DNA from: an uncultured beta proteobacterium
Lineage (GTDB): Bacteria > Pseudomonadota > Gammaproteobacteria > Burkholderiales > Burkholderiaceae_C
Assembly: GCA_903828235.1 (NCBI GenBank)
Contig: CAIKLM010000142.1
Span: forward strand, 1-33,524
Reading direction: 5' to 3'
DNA: 33,524 bases
Shown here: piece by piece, positions 16,814 to 28,347 of the stretch
Position numbering within the stretch: the stretch's first letter is position 1
Layout of the letters: each line of letters starts with the position of its first letter
Made by a program: the position numbers and the translations under genes
The notes under the pieces: generated by a model
Database searches by the model: none
Told to the model about the DNA's origin: nothing
What the model saw: the letters and a program-made list of their open reading frames with translations, nothing else

Positions 16814-17689
16814 ATGAACACCGCCGACCTCATCGCCATCGACGTGCACACGCACGCCGAGGTGTCCTGCTGGAACCCGTTCGACAACTACGGCGAGGAG
16901 TACGACCGCGCCGCCGACAAGTACTTCGGCAGCAACCGCCGGCCCACCATCGCCGAGACGGTGGCCTACTACCGCGAGCGCCGGATCGGACTCGTGATGT
17001 TCACGGTGGACAGCGAGAGCCAGCTCGGCCGCCGCCGCATCCCCAACGAGGAGATCGCCGAGGCCGCCAAGGCCAACGCCGACATGATGATCTGCTTCGG
17101 CAGCATCGACCCCCACAAGGGGAAGATGGGCGCCCGCGAGGCGCGCCGCCTGATTGAGGAGCACGGCGTCCGGGGCTTCAAGTTCCACCCCACGGTGCAG
17201 GGCTTCCTGCCCTACGACCGCATGGCCTGGCCGCTGTACGAGGTGATCGCTGAGTACAAGTTGCCCGCCATCTTCCACAGCGGCCACAGCGGCATCGGCA
17301 GCGGCATGCGCTGCGGCGGCGGCCTGCGCCTGCAGAAAAGCAACCCGATGCTGCTGGAGGACGTGGCCATCGCCTTCCCGGACATCGAGATCGTCATCGC
17401 GCACCCGAGCTGGCCCTGGCAGGACGAGGCGCTGAGCCTGGCGCTGCACAAGCCGAACATCTGGATCGACCTCTCGGGCTGGAGCCCGAAGTACTTCCCG
17501 CCGCAGCTGGTGCAGTACGCCAACACGCTGCTGAAGGACCGCATGCTGTTCGGCAGCGACTTCCCGTTGATCACGCCCGAACGTTGGATGAAGGACTTCG
17601 ACGAGGCCGGCTTCAAGGACAAGGTCAAGCCGCTGATCCTGAAGGACAACGCCATGCGGCTGCTGCGCCTGGGCGGCGCGGCAGCCTGA
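16814..17689 (+). CDS. Amidohydrolase-2 family metal-dependent hydrolase/decarboxylase
   Basis: This 291-residue TIM-barrel protein is of the amidohydrolase_2 type (ACMSD / gamma-resorcylate decarboxylase / 4-oxalomesaconate hydratase relatives). Visible metal-ligand motifs are HTH (H12 and H14), the histidines in IFHSGHSG and IAHPSWPW, and the C-terminal aspartate in LFGSDFPL. GVRGFKFHPTVQGF is typical of the uncharacterised 'TIM-barrel fold hydrolase' group. These enzymes hydrolyse or decarboxylate small aromatic or keto acids; the substrate is unknown. It follows fdsD by 76 bases, perhaps with its own promoter. A CO2- or formate-related role is conceivable from position but unproven. Confidence 0.83.
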   Translation: MNTADLIAIDVHTHAEVSCWNPFDNYGEEYDRAADKYFGSNRRPTIAETVAYYRERRIGLVMFTVDSESQLGRRRIPNEEIAEAAKANADMMICFGSIDPHKGKMGAREARRLIEEHGVRGFKFHPTVQGFLPYDRMAWPLYEVIAEYKLPAIFHSGHSGIGSGMRCGGGLRLQKSNPMLLEDVAIAFPDIEIVIAHPSWPWQDEALSLALHKPNIWIDLSGWSPKYFPPQLVQYANTLLKDRMLFGSDFPLITPERWMKDFDEAGFKDKVKPLILKDNAMRLLRLGGAAA

Positions 17690-17708
17690 TCGTGAAGCCC
17701 GTGGCTGG

Positions 17709-17732
17709 CGCCGGCGGTCTCAGCCGCCGGCG
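17709..17732. terminator. GC hairpin between convergent amidohydrolase and cold-shock genes
   Basis: Nine-base arms CGCCGGCGG (17709-17717) and CCGCCGGCG (17724-17732) enclose a 6-base loop. The hairpin directly abuts the cold-shock gene stop codon (17733-17735) and lies 20 bases after the amidohydrolase stop. It is a plausible bidirectional terminator, though no T-run follows on either side. Confidence 0.5.
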
Positions 17733-18014
17733 TCAGCGGCGCGAGGCGACGGGCTCGCTCGGGGTGCGGCGGGGCACGGCGGCCTGGCTGGCCTCGCTGT
17801 CCTCGGCGCCGGACTCGGGCCTGATGTTCTGCGCCAGGTCGCCCTTGGGGCCCTGCACCATCTCGTAGCTGACGCGGCTGCCCTGCTTGAGCGTTCGGAA
17901 GCCATCCATCTGCACCGCGGAGAAATGCGCGAACACGTCGGCACCGCCCCCTTCGGGCTCGATGAACCCGAAGCCCTTGGCATCGTTGAACCACTTGACT
18001 ATGCCGATTGCCAT
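17733..18014 (-). CDS. Cold-shock domain protein with C-terminal extension
   Basis: This 93-residue protein has a complete cold-shock domain (residues 1-68) that binds single-stranded RNA/DNA. RNP1 KGFGFI and RNP2 VFAHF are both intact in [16 protein letters not shown] and [10 protein letters not shown]. The family melts RNA secondary structure in transcription and translation. The C-terminal 25 residues (acidic [10 protein letters not shown] then Arg/Pro-rich) exceed the usual 67-70-residue CspA form and look disordered. A strong GGAAGGA ribosome site lies at 18021-18027 and a near-consensus promoter stands upstream. Divergent to it is clpS-clpA, a neighbourhood common in betaproteobacteria and reminiscent of E. 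coli cspD next to clpS. Confidence 0.93.
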   Translation of the reverse strand: MAIGIVKWFNDAKGFGFIEPEGGGADVFAHFSAVQMDGFRTLKQGSRVSYEMVQGPKGDLAQNIRPESGAEDSEASQAAVPRRTPSEPVASRR

Positions 18015-18053
18015 GTTGGCTCCTTCCAGAGCGCGTCTCTGTACCTGGCGGTC

Positions 18054-18082
18054 ATTCTGGCCACGACATCCGTCAGTGTCAA
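18054..18082 (-). promoter_or_regulatory. Sigma-70 promoter of the cold-shock gene
   Basis: On the minus strand TTGACA (18082-18077) and CAGAAT (18059-18054) are separated by exactly 17 bases. A leader of about 33 bases would follow, with the ribosome site near the ATG at 18014. This is the best promoter match in the window and sits in an AT-rich patch of otherwise very GC-rich DNA. Confidence 0.7.
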
Positions 18083-18097
18083 CTCAAATTAACACTG
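18074..18097. promoter_or_regulatory. Imperfect palindrome over the cold-shock gene -35 (possible operator)
   Basis: Arms CAGTGTCAA (18074-18082) and TTAACACTG (18089-18097) match in 8 of 9 positions around a 6-base AT-rich centre. The palindrome covers the whole -35 element, as a repressor or activator site would. The cognate regulator is unknown. Confidence 0.4.
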
Positions 18098-18229
18098 CCA
18101 CATGACGCGCTGGATTGACACTCGTCGGGCCGGGGCCGGTGCGTGTGCCGGCCGCGCGGGCCGGCTCGATCCCGAGGATTGCACGGCCTTCGACGCTGTC
18201 CCTACGCGTGCAAGCGGAAGGCTGCTCGA

Positions 18230-18235
18230 TAGAAT
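18230..18235 (+). promoter_or_regulatory. Candidate clpS -10 element
   Basis: TAGAAT lies 5 bases before the clpS ATG at 18241, with no ribosome-binding sequence between. No good -35 is visible at the usual distance. If active, it would give a leaderless or nearly leaderless clpSA mRNA. Confidence 0.3.
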
Positions 18236-18240
18236 GGGCC

Positions 18241-18587
18241 ATGCCCGAGGAAACCCCTCCGCCCCCCAAACCGCCCGCGGTGCCGCCGCGCGAGCCGGAC
18301 GGCGTGGTGGTGGCCGAGCGCAAGGCCGCGCGCACCAAGCCGCCGGCGCTGTACCAAGTGGTGATGCTCAACGACGACTACACGCCGATGGAGTTCGTCG
18401 TCATGGTGTTGCAGCGGTACTTCCACCGCGACATCGACACCGCCACCCACATCATGCTGCTCATCCACCACGAAGGCCGTGGTGTCTGTGGCGTGTATCC
18501 CAAGGACGTCGCTGCGACCAAGGTCGAGCTGGTGCTCACGGCAGCCCGCCGTGACGGGCACCCCCTGCAATGCATTATGGAGGCCGC

Positions 18588-18591
<4 letters not shown>
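18241..18591 (+). CDS. clpS: ATP-dependent Clp protease adaptor ClpS
   Basis: This 116-residue adaptor delivers N-degron substrates (N-terminal Phe, Leu, Trp, Tyr) to ClpA. After a Pro-rich flexible N-terminal extension of about 35 residues comes the conserved core [20 protein letters not shown], with the ND pair contacting the substrate alpha-amino group, then VLQRYFHRD and the ClpA-binding [16 protein letters not shown] segment. The start is ATG at 18241; the next in-frame ATG lies inside the core. The clpA start codon overlaps its stop by 4 bases. Confidence 0.95.
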
Positions 18592-20900
<2,309 letters not shown>

Positions 20901-20905
20901 CGTCA

Positions 20906-20926
20906 CCCGGCCCGTTCAGGGCCGGG
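20906..20926. terminator. Hairpin between convergent clpA and mtfA
   Basis: Eight-base arms CCCGGCCC (20906-20913) and GGGCCGGG (20919-20926) enclose a 5-base loop that contains the first bases of the mtfA stop codon (complement of 20916-20918). It starts 5 bases after the clpA stop. The location suits a bidirectional terminator, but no T-run follows. Confidence 0.5.
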
Positions 20927-21722
20927 CCAGCACCTTCGCGGGCAGGTCCGACACCGGGTCCTGCCCGTAGTAGTTTCTGAACTGCTCGTACAGCGCCGCA
21001 TGCTCGGCGCGCAGGCGCAGCGGATCGACGAAGAAGCTCTCGCTGGCCACCGCGAAGAACTCCTCGACGGCGCTGGCGCCGTAGGGGTCGAGCGCCGTGT
21101 CCTCCTCGCGCTCGACGCGCGCGACGAAGGTCTCGTACTCGCGGTCGAGCACGGCGCACCAGGCGTCGTGGTCGATGTCCGGCGGCAGCAGCGGCACGCC
21201 GTCGGCCAGGCCGTCGGCCATGTCCAGCACGTGCGCGAACTCGTGGATGACGACGTTGTAGCCCTGTGCGGCGCTCTGGCCCGCGCGGCGCACGTCGGGC
21301 CAGACCAGCATCACCGGGCCGCCTTCCATGGCCTCGCCGGCCAGCGGCTCGTCGTACTCGTGCACGACGCCGTCGTCGTCGGCGTGCTCGCGCCGCGCCA
21401 CCACGGGCTCGGGGTGCACCACCAGGCCGACGAAGCCGTCGTAGCGCTCGATGCCCAGCCGCAGCACCGGCAGCGCCGCCTGCGCCGCGATCGACACCGC
21501 CAGCGCGTCCGTCAGCCGCAGGCCGCCGGTGCAGTCGAACTCCTTGCGGTCGAGGAACAGGCTGGTCAGGCGGCGCAGCTCGGCCGCGGCGTCGGCGTCG
21601 CGCCGCTGCAGGAAGGGGTAGCGCACCAGCGTGCGCTTCCAGAGGTCGTCGGGGATGGCGCGGCGGCGCACGGCCGCCTCGTCGCGCGCGCTGCGCCAGC
21701 CGCGCCATAGCTTCCCGAGCAT
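20916..21722 (-). CDS. mtfA: Zinc metallopeptidase MtfA (Mlc titration factor family, M90)
   Basis: This 268-residue protein matches MtfA/YeeI in length (E. coli 265). The zinc-peptidase motif is HEFAH at residues 160-164 (VVIHEFAHVLDMADG), with a downstream glutamate in AVEEFFAVASESFF as further ligand. In E. coli MtfA binds the glucose repressor Mlc and has aminopeptidase activity; whether an Mlc equivalent exists here is unknown. It is the last gene of a minus-strand operon, starting 13 bases after the lpxH stop. Confidence 0.9.
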   Translation of the reverse strand: MLGKLWRGWRSARDEAAVRRRAIPDDLWKRTLVRYPFLQRRDADAAAELRRLTSLFLDRKEFDCTGGLRLTDALAVSIAAQAALPVLRLGIERYDGFVGLVVHPEPVVARREHADDDGVVHEYDEPLAGEAMEGGPVMLVWPDVRRAGQSAAQGYNVVIHEFAHVLDMADGLADGVPLLPPDIDHDAWCAVLDREYETFVARVEREEDTALDPYGASAVEEFFAVASESFFVDPLRLRAEHAALYEQFRNYYGQDPVSDLPAKVLARP

Positions 21723-21735
21723 GGCGCCGCGCGAC

Positions 21736-22527
21736 TCAGGGCGCGCGCGAGGGCGCCACGCGCGCGAAGCCGTCGCGCGTGAGGCGCAGCACCTCGGCGC
21801 GCGTGCCGGCGTCGAGATCCCAGTCGCCGAGCACGTGGCGCTTGAAGCCCGGGGCCAGCGCGTCGCTGCCGGGGCGGTGGGTGTGGCCGTGCACGAGCTC
21901 GGGCGTGCCCATGGCGTGCATCCACTTCACGGCTTCGGCGGGGTCGACGTCGGCCGCGCTGTCGCCGTCGAACTGCCGGCGCGTGCGGCTGGCCTGCCGG
22001 ATCTCGCCCGCGATGGCCAGCCGGTCGGCCAGCGGCCGCGCCAGGAAGCCCTGGCGCCAGGACTCGGTGCGCACCTCGGCGCGGAAGGCCTGGTAGGGCT
22101 TGTCGGCCAGGCACAGCGCGTCGCCGTGGGTGAGCAGCACGCGCTGGCCCCAGGCGTCGAGCACGGTGGGGTCGGGCAGGGCGCGCAGCCCGGCCTCGCG
22201 CCACAGCCGGGCGCCGGCCAGGAAGTCGCGGTTGCCCACCATGAAGGCCAGCTCGCGGTGGCTGGCGGCCTCGGCCATGGCGGCCACGCAGCCGGCCTCG
22301 AAGGCGCGCTCGACCTGCTCGTCGCCCACCCAGAGCTCGAACAGGTCGCCCAGCATCACCACGCAGTCGGCCGGCGTGTGCCGCAGGTGCGCCTTCCAGG
22401 CCGCGGTGGTCCGGGGCAGGGCCTCGCTCAGGTGCAGGTCGGAAATGAAGTCGATGGCCTGCCAGCCCTCGGGCGCGGCCATCTCGAAGAACGCCGGCAG
22501 CGCAGCGGCGGCGCGGCGTTCCGTCAT
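21736..22527 (-). CDS. lpxH: UDP-2,3-diacylglucosamine diphosphatase (lipid A synthesis)
   Basis: This 263-residue metallophosphoesterase should hydrolyse UDP-2,3-diacylglucosamine to lipid X and UMP, the fourth step of lipid A synthesis, at the inner face of the cytoplasmic membrane. The di-metal motifs are present in order: ISDLHL, LGDLFELWVGDE, GNRDFL, THGDALC and VHGHTHRP. The length is slightly above E. coli LpxH (240). Its ATG shares a base with the ppiB stop (TGATG), giving tight coupling. Its presence indicates a Gram-negative outer membrane with lipid A. Confidence 0.93.
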   Translation of the reverse strand: MTERRAAAALPAFFEMAAPEGWQAIDFISDLHLSEALPRTTAAWKAHLRHTPADCVVMLGDLFELWVGDEQVERAFEAGCVAAMAEAASHRELAFMVGNRDFLAGARLWREAGLRALPDPTVLDAWGQRVLLTHGDALCLADKPYQAFRAEVRTESWRQGFLARPLADRLAIAGEIRQASRTRRQFDGDSAADVDPAEAVKWMHAMGTPELVHGHTHRPGSDALAPGFKRHVLGDWDLDAGTRAEVLRLTRDGFARVAPSRAP

Positions 22528-23030
22528 CAGTCGATCTCGACGGCGCGGGTGATCACCACGTCTTCCAGCGGCACGTCGTCGTGGAAGCCCTTGCGGCCGG
22601 TCTTGGCCTTCTCGATGGCGTCGACCACCTCGGTGCCGGCCACCACCTTGCCGAACACGGCGTAGCCCCAGCCCTGGGGGCTTTCGCTCTTGAAGTCGAG
22701 GAAGCCGTTGTCGGTGGTGTTGATGAAGAACTGCGCCGTGGCCGAGTGCGGATCGGAGGTGCGCGCCATGGCCAGCGTGTAGTGGCGGTTCTTCAGCCCG
22801 TTGGACGCCTCGTTCTTGATGGGCGACATCGTGGGCTTCTGCTTCATGCCGGGCTCGAAGCCGCCGCCCTGGATCATGAAGCCCTTGATCACGCGGTGGA
22901 ACACCGTGCCGTCGTAGTGGCCGGCCTTCACGTAGGCCAGGAAGTTGGCCGTCGAGGCCGGCGCGGCAACGTCGTCGAGTTCGATGCGCAGCGTGCCGGC
23001 GCTGGTGTCCATCTGCACGGTCTTGGTCAT
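22527..23030 (-). CDS. ppiB: Cytoplasmic cyclophilin-type peptidyl-prolyl isomerase
   Basis: This 167-residue protein is a single cyclophilin domain without a signal peptide, so it is cytoplasmic. Active-site segments are [13 protein letters not shown] (Arg and Phe of the catalytic pocket), [17 protein letters not shown] and [11 protein letters not shown]. It catalyses cis/trans isomerisation of X-Pro bonds during folding. It begins one base after the stop codon of the periplasmic paralogue ppiA and ends overlapping the lpxH start, so the three genes are co-translated. Confidence 0.94.
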   Translation of the reverse strand: MTKTVQMDTSAGTLRIELDDVAAPASTANFLAYVKAGHYDGTVFHRVIKGFMIQGGGFEPGMKQKPTMSPIKNEASNGLKNRHYTLAMARTSDPHSATAQFFINTTDNGFLDFKSESPQGWGYAVFGKVVAGTEVVDAIEKAKTGRKGFHDDVPLEDVVITRAVEID

Positions 23031-23031
23031 G

Positions 23032-23583
23032 TCATTGCTCCACGGTGGCTTTGGTGATGGTGACCGGGGTCACCGGCACGTTCTGGTGGAGGCCCTGCGG
23101 CTGGGTGGGCACGGCCTTGATGCGATCGACCACGTCCAGCCCCTGCACCACCTGCCCGAACACGGCGTAGCCGCCGCCGAAGGTGTCGAGCCGCGGGTTG
23201 TCGACCACGTTGATGAAGAACTGGGCCGTGGCCGAGTCGGGGTTGGCGGTGCGCGCCATGGCGACCGCGCCCCGCACGTTGCTCAGGCCGTTGCCGGCCT
23301 CGAGCTTGATCGGCGCCCGCGTCGGCTTCTCGCGCAGGCGGGCGTCCATGCCGCCGCCCTGGATCATGAAGCCGTCGATGACGCGGTGGAACACGGTGCC
23401 GTCGTAGTGGCCGGCCCTCACGTAGGCCACGAAGTTGGCCACGGTGGCCGGGGCCTTGTCGGCATCGAGCTGCAGCACGATGTCGCCGGCGCTGGTGGCC
23501 AGGCGGACCTTCTGGGCCCAGGCGGGCAGCGCGGCGGCCAGCACCAGGCAGGCGGCAAGGGCGGGGCGTAGGAATCGCTTCAT
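23032..23583 (-). CDS. ppiA: Periplasmic cyclophilin-type peptidyl-prolyl isomerase
   Basis: This 183-residue cyclophilin has an N-terminal signal peptide ([19 protein letters not shown] then AWAQK, cleavage probably after AWA at about residue 23), so it acts in the periplasm on exported proteins. Catalytic motifs are [31 protein letters not shown] and [11 protein letters not shown]. It is clearly a paralogue of the next gene, ppiB; the pair probably arose by duplication and was split between two compartments. Its ATG at 23583 is 36 bases after the TPR gene stop. Confidence 0.93.
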   Translation of the reverse strand: MKRFLRPALAACLVLAAALPAWAQKVRLATSAGDIVLQLDADKAPATVANFVAYVRAGHYDGTVFHRVIDGFMIQGGGMDARLREKPTRAPIKLEAGNGLSNVRGAVAMARTANPDSATAQFFINVVDNPRLDTFGGGYAVFGQVVQGLDVVDRIKAVPTQPQGLHQNVPVTPVTITKATVEQ

Positions 23584-23616
23584 GGGGGTGTGGGCAGGCC
23601 GTGGCGGGCGGCGCGC

Positions 23617-23622
23617 AGTCTA
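23617..23622 (-). promoter_or_regulatory. Candidate -10 element ahead of ppiA
   Basis: TAGACT on the minus strand, overlapping the 3' end of the TPR gene, lies 33 bases upstream of the ppiA ATG. No convincing -35 is visible at the usual distance. It could give a ppiA-ppiB-lpxH-mtfA transcript independent of the TPR gene. Confidence 0.22.
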
Positions 23623-24180
23623 CCGGGCGGCGGGTGCCAGCAGCGCGCGCACGGCCTCCAGGCGCCGCGACTGGCGGGGATCCAGCGGGCCGACCCGGGC
23701 CAGCTGCTCCCACGCCGCCACCGCCAGCATCAGGTGCACCTCGGCCAGGTTGGCGCGGGCGGCGCGGTGGCCGGGGTCGTTGCGCAGCGCCGACTCGAGC
23801 GTCAGGCGCGCGGTGTCCAGGCGGCCGGCGCGGGCGTGCAGCAGCGCGATGTTGTTCAGCGGCTCGGGCAGTTCCGGGAACTCCTGGGCCAGGCGCTCGA
23901 ACTGTTCCATCGCCTCGGCGTCGCGGCGCAGCTCCATCAGCACGACGCCATGGACGAAGCGCGCCTGGGCGTCGCGCGGGCTCACCAACAGCGCCTGCTC
24001 GCTGCGCTGCAGCGCCTCGGCGGCGCGGCCGGCGGCCAGCAGGGTGTTCACTTCGTCGGGCAGCGAGGCCGCGGCCAGGGCGCCCGCGCCCAGCAGCCAC
24101 GCCGCTGCGCCGAGCCGCCGGGCGATGCGGGCGAGGCGGGAACGGGCGGTGGCCGGCGCGGGGGCGGTGGGGTGGGGCAC
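23620..24180 (-). CDS. Tetratricopeptide-repeat protein, exported or membrane-anchored
   Basis: This 186-residue protein has a basic N-terminus ([12 protein letters not shown]) followed by a hydrophobic stretch ([15 protein letters not shown]), a signal peptide or anchor. About three TPR units follow: [40 protein letters not shown] and [19 protein letters not shown]. TPRs bind partner proteins; the partner is unknown. The GTG start at 24180 has no ribosome-binding sequence, so the true start may lie slightly downstream. The ppiA-ppiB-lpxH-mtfA genes follow it on the same strand, suggesting an envelope protein-folding theme. Confidence 0.8.
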   Translation of the reverse strand: MPHPTAPAPATARSRLARIARRLGAAAWLLGAGALAAASLPDEVNTLLAAGRAAEALQRSEQALLVSPRDAQARFVHGVVLMELRRDAEAMEQFERLAQEFPELPEPLNNIALLHARAGRLDTARLTLESALRNDPGHRAARANLAEVHLMLAVAAWEQLARVGPLDPRQSRRLEAVRALLAPAAR

Positions 24181-24184
24181 GGGG

Positions 24185-24212
24185 GTGACGGACGGGAGGG
24201 CGCCGCTATACT
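24185..24212 (+). promoter_or_regulatory. Candidate cysS promoter
   Basis: GTGACG (24185-24190) and TATACT (24207-24212, 5 of 6 consensus bases) are spaced by 16 bases. Transcription would begin near 24219, leaving a leader of about 58 bases that contains a stable hairpin. The AT-rich patch TATACTGAAATCGATTCTA stands out from its surroundings. Confidence 0.5.
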
Positions 24213-24227
24213 GAAATCGATTCTAGG

Positions 24228-24246
24228 GGGGCCCTCGGCGGGCCCC
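24228..24246 (+). promoter_or_regulatory. GC hairpin in the cysS leader
   Basis: GGGGCCC (24228-24234) pairs perfectly with GGGCCCC (24240-24246) around a 5-base loop. It would lie about 10 bases from the predicted 5' end of the cysS mRNA. It could stabilise the transcript or affect initiation; no T-run is present. Confidence 0.4.
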
Positions 24247-24276
24247 TTGGCGCCTCTGAAACCCGCCCCTTTTGCG

Positions 24277-25649
<1,373 letters not shown>

Positions 25650-25650
<1 letters not shown>

Positions 25651-26318
25651 TGGCCGAGGCGCTGCCTGCGCTGCCGGAAGCGGCGTCCGGGTCGCCGGCC
25701 TACTGGGACGACGCCTGCCGCCACCTGGCTCGCCGCGACCGCGTGCTCAAGAAGCTGATCCCGCGCTTCGGCGAGGCCCGCCTGGCCAGCCGCGGCGATG
25801 CCTTCACCACCCTGGCGCGCAGCATCGTGGGCCAGCAGATCAGCGTGAAGGCCGCGCAGTCGGTGTGGGAGCGGCTCGCCGCCACGGTGGGTGGGCCGCC
25901 GCACCGGCTGGCGCCGAAGGCGGTGCTGGCGGCGGACGTGCCGGCCCTGCGCGGAGCGGGCCTGTCGGCCCGCAAGTGCGAGTACCTGCACGACCTGGCC
26001 GGGCACTTCGCCGACGGCCGCGCGCAGCCTGCGCGTTGGGGCGCGCTGGACGACGAGGCCATCATCGCCGAGCTGGTGGCCATCCGCGGCATCGGCCGCT
26101 GGACGGCCGAGATGTTCCTGATCTTCCACCTGCTGCGGCCCGACGTGCTGCCGCTGGACGACCTCGGCCTGCTCAAGGGCATCAGCCTGAACTACTTCAG
26201 CGGCGAGCCCGTCTCGCGCGCCGACGCGCGCGACGTGGCCGAGGCCTGGGCGCCCTACCGCTCGGTGGCGACTTGGTACATTTGGCGCAGCCTGGACCCG
26301 CTCCCCGTGGAGTACTGA
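25650..26318 (+). CDS. DNA-3-methyladenine glycosylase II-type (HhH-GPD) base-excision enzyme
   Basis: This 222-residue protein is of the AlkA/HhH-GPD superfamily and removes alkylated purines from DNA. The helix-hairpin-helix is [14 protein letters not shown], followed by the catalytic aspartate (D170 or D171 in LPLDDLGL). [18 protein letters not shown] is the family's N-terminal signature. It lacks the N-terminal beta domain of E. coli AlkA (282 residues) and resembles the shorter form found between cysS and accA in many Burkholderiales. Its ATG overlaps the cysS stop; accA follows 22 bases downstream. Confidence 0.9.
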
Positions 26319-26340
26319 CAACGCGACGAGCCGCCGAGCC

Positions 26341-27312
26341 ATGAGCAAACGACATTTCCTGGAGTTCGAGAACCCCATCGCCGAGCTCGAGAGCAAGATC
26401 GAGGAACTGCGCTACGTGCAGACCGAGTCGGCGGTGGACATCTCCGACGAGATCGAGCGCCTCAGCCAGAAGAGCCAGCAGCTCACCCGCGACATCTACG
26501 CCAACCTGACGCCCTGGCAGGTGACGCAGATCGCTCGCCACCCGCAGCGCCCCTACACGCTGGACTACGTGAACGAGGTCTTCACCGACTTCCACGAGCT
26601 GCACGGCGACCGCCACTACGCCGACGACCTGTCCATCGTCGGCGGGCTGGCCCGCTTCAACGGCCAGCCCTGCATGGTGGTGGGCCACCAGAAGGGCCGC
26701 GACACGAAGGAGCGCACGCTGCGCAACTTCGGCATGAGCCGGCCCGAGGGCTACCGCAAGGCGCTGCGCCTGATGCACCTGGCCCAGAAGTTCGGCCTGC
26801 CGGTGTTCACCTTCGTCGACACGCCCGGTGCCTACCCCGGCATCGGCGCCGAGGAGCGCGGCCAGTCCGAGGCCATCGGCCGCAACATCTTCGAGATGGC
26901 GCAGCTCGAGGTGCCCATCATCAGCACCATCATCGGCGAGGGCGGCTCCGGCGGCGCGCTGGCCATCAGCGTCGCCGACCAGGTGCTGATGCTGCAGTAC
27001 AGCGTGTACTCGGTGATCTCGCCCGAGGGCTGCGCCAGCATCCTGTGGAAGACGGCCGAACGCGCATCCGAAGCCGCCGAGGCGCTGGGCATCACGGCGC
27101 ACCGGCTGAAGGCGCTGGGCCTGGTGGACAAGATCGTCAGCGAGCCCGTGGGCGGTGCGCACCGCGACGTGCCCTGGATGTCGGCCCAGCTCAAGCGCGC
27201 GCTCAGCGAGGCGCTGCGCCAGGTGAGCGACCTGAAGCCGAAAGACCTGCTGAACCGCCGCTACGAGCGGCTGCGCGCCTACGGCCGCTACAGCGACAGC
27301 AAGGAACACTGA
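26341..27312 (+). CDS. accA: Acetyl-CoA carboxylase carboxyltransferase subunit alpha
   Basis: This 323-residue subunit joins AccD to transfer the carboxyl group from biotin to acetyl-CoA, making malonyl-CoA for fatty acid synthesis. Recognisable blocks are [19 protein letters not shown] at the N-terminus, [15 protein letters not shown] [19 protein letters not shown], and the oxyanion-hole region [15 protein letters not shown] followed by [14 protein letters not shown]. The length matches E. coli (319). The tilS ATG shares a base with its stop codon (TGATG). Confidence 0.96.
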   Translation: MSKRHFLEFENPIAELESKIEELRYVQTESAVDISDEIERLSQKSQQLTRDIYANLTPWQVTQIARHPQRPYTLDYVNEVFTDFHELHGDRHYADDLSIVGGLARFNGQPCMVVGHQKGRDTKERTLRNFGMSRPEGYRKALRLMHLAQKFGLPVFTFVDTPGAYPGIGAEERGQSEAIGRNIFEMAQLEVPIISTIIGEGGSGGALAISVADQVLMLQYSVYSVISPEGCASILWKTAERASEAAEALGITAHRLKALGLVDKIVSEPVGGAHRDVPWMSAQLKRALSEALRQVSDLKPKDLLNRRYERLRAYGRYSDSKEH

Positions 27313-28259
27313 TGGCGGTGCCGCCGCGCGTGGCGGTGGCCACCAGCGGCGGGCTCGACTCCACGGCGCTGCTGCACTGCACGCTGGCCCAGGCGCGGCC
27401 GCTGGGCGTGGAGGTCTGGGCGCTGCACGTGCACCACGGCCTGATGCCCGAGGCCGACGCGTGGCAGGCCCGCGTGCGGCGCCAGGCCCTGCGCTGGGGC
27501 GCGCACTTCGCCGGCGAGCGGCTGGCGGGCGCGCCGGCCAAGGGCGACAGCGTCGAGGCCTGGGCCCGCCAGGGCCGCTACGCCGCGCTGGCGCGGCTGG
27601 CGCGCGAGGCCGGCTGCCCGCTGGTGCTGCTGGCCCACCACCGCCGCGACCAGGCCGAGACCTGGCTGCTGCAGGCCCTGCGCGGCGCCGGCGCGGCGGG
27701 CCTGAGCGCCATGCCGCGGCAGGCGCTGCGCGAGGGCCTGGTCTGGGCCCGCCCCTGGCTGGAGCAGCCGCGCGAGGCCATCGAGGCCTACGCCCGCCGG
27801 CACCGCCTGCGCGGCGTGCACGACCCCAGCAACGACGACCCGCGCTTCGCCCGCGGGCGCCTGCGCGGGCAGGTGTGGCCGGTGCTGCAGGCGGCCTTTC
27901 CGTCGCTGGACACGGTGCTGGCCACGGCCGCGCGGCACGCCCAGTCGGCCCAGGCGCTGGCCGAAGAGGTGGCGCAGGCCGACCTGGCCGTGTTGCTGCA
28001 CGGCGACGCGCTGCGGCTGGCGCCCTGGCTGGCGCTGACGCCGTCGCGCCGTGCCAACGCGCTGCGCGCCTGGCTGGCCCTGCGGCTGGGGCAGGGCGCC
28101 CCGCAGACGCTGGTGGACCGCCTGCTGGCCGAGGCCCCCGCCGGCAGCGCCCCGGCGCGCTGGCCCGCGCCCGGGGCCGTGGTGCAGCGCCGGCGCGGCG
28201 AGTTGCGGCTGCTGCCCGCGGCGGCGACGCCGACAGGGCCCCGTCAGCGCCCCCTCTAG
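27312..28259 (+). CDS. tilS: tRNA(Ile)-lysidine synthetase
   Basis: This 315-residue enzyme converts the wobble C of tRNA-Ile(CAU) to lysidine so that it reads AUA. The PP-loop motif SGGLDS is at residues 12-17 (VATSGGLDSTALLH), and HHRRDQAETWLLQALRG and GVHDPSNDDPRFARGRLR are typical. It is clearly shorter than E. coli TilS (432) and lacks much of the C-terminal tRNA-binding domains, as in several betaproteobacteria, so it is not necessarily truncated. The stop codon TAG is part of a TAGAAT hexamer that could be the lysC -10. Confidence 0.92.
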   Translation: MAVPPRVAVATSGGLDSTALLHCTLAQARPLGVEVWALHVHHGLMPEADAWQARVRRQALRWGAHFAGERLAGAPAKGDSVEAWARQGRYAALARLAREAGCPLVLLAHHRRDQAETWLLQALRGAGAAGLSAMPRQALREGLVWARPWLEQPREAIEAYARRHRLRGVHDPSNDDPRFARGRLRGQVWPVLQAAFPSLDTVLATAARHAQSAQALAEEVAQADLAVLLHGDALRLAPWLALTPSRRANALRAWLALRLGQGAPQTLVDRLLAEAPAGSAPARWPAPGAVVQRRRGELRLLPAAATPTGPRQRPL

Positions 28260-28262
28260 AAT
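28257..28262 (+). promoter_or_regulatory. Candidate lysC -10 element
   Basis: TAGAAT overlaps the tilS stop codon, 85 bases before the lysC ATG. No well-spaced -35 is visible. If active, lysC would have a leader of about 80 bases. Confidence 0.22.
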
Positions 28263-28347
28263 CGCGGGTTTTCGCCTAGTCCGCGCCGCCGTTCGGCCCG
28301 CGCGACGCCGCGAACCCCGTTTCTCCACGACAGCAGCAGCGCCAGCC

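Noticed and set aside
24213..24276. A T-box element ahead of cysS.
   Set aside because: The leader is far too short and has no T-box consensus or specifier hairpin.
27312..28259. TilS as a truncated pseudogene because it is about 115 residues shorter than the E. coli protein.
   Set aside because: The catalytic domain is intact, the reading frame is clean and shorter forms are common in related bacteria.
28260..28347. A lysine riboswitch in the lysC leader.
   Set aside because: The leader is less than 90 bases, shows none of the expected five-helix pattern, and lysine riboswitches are not typical of betaproteobacteria.
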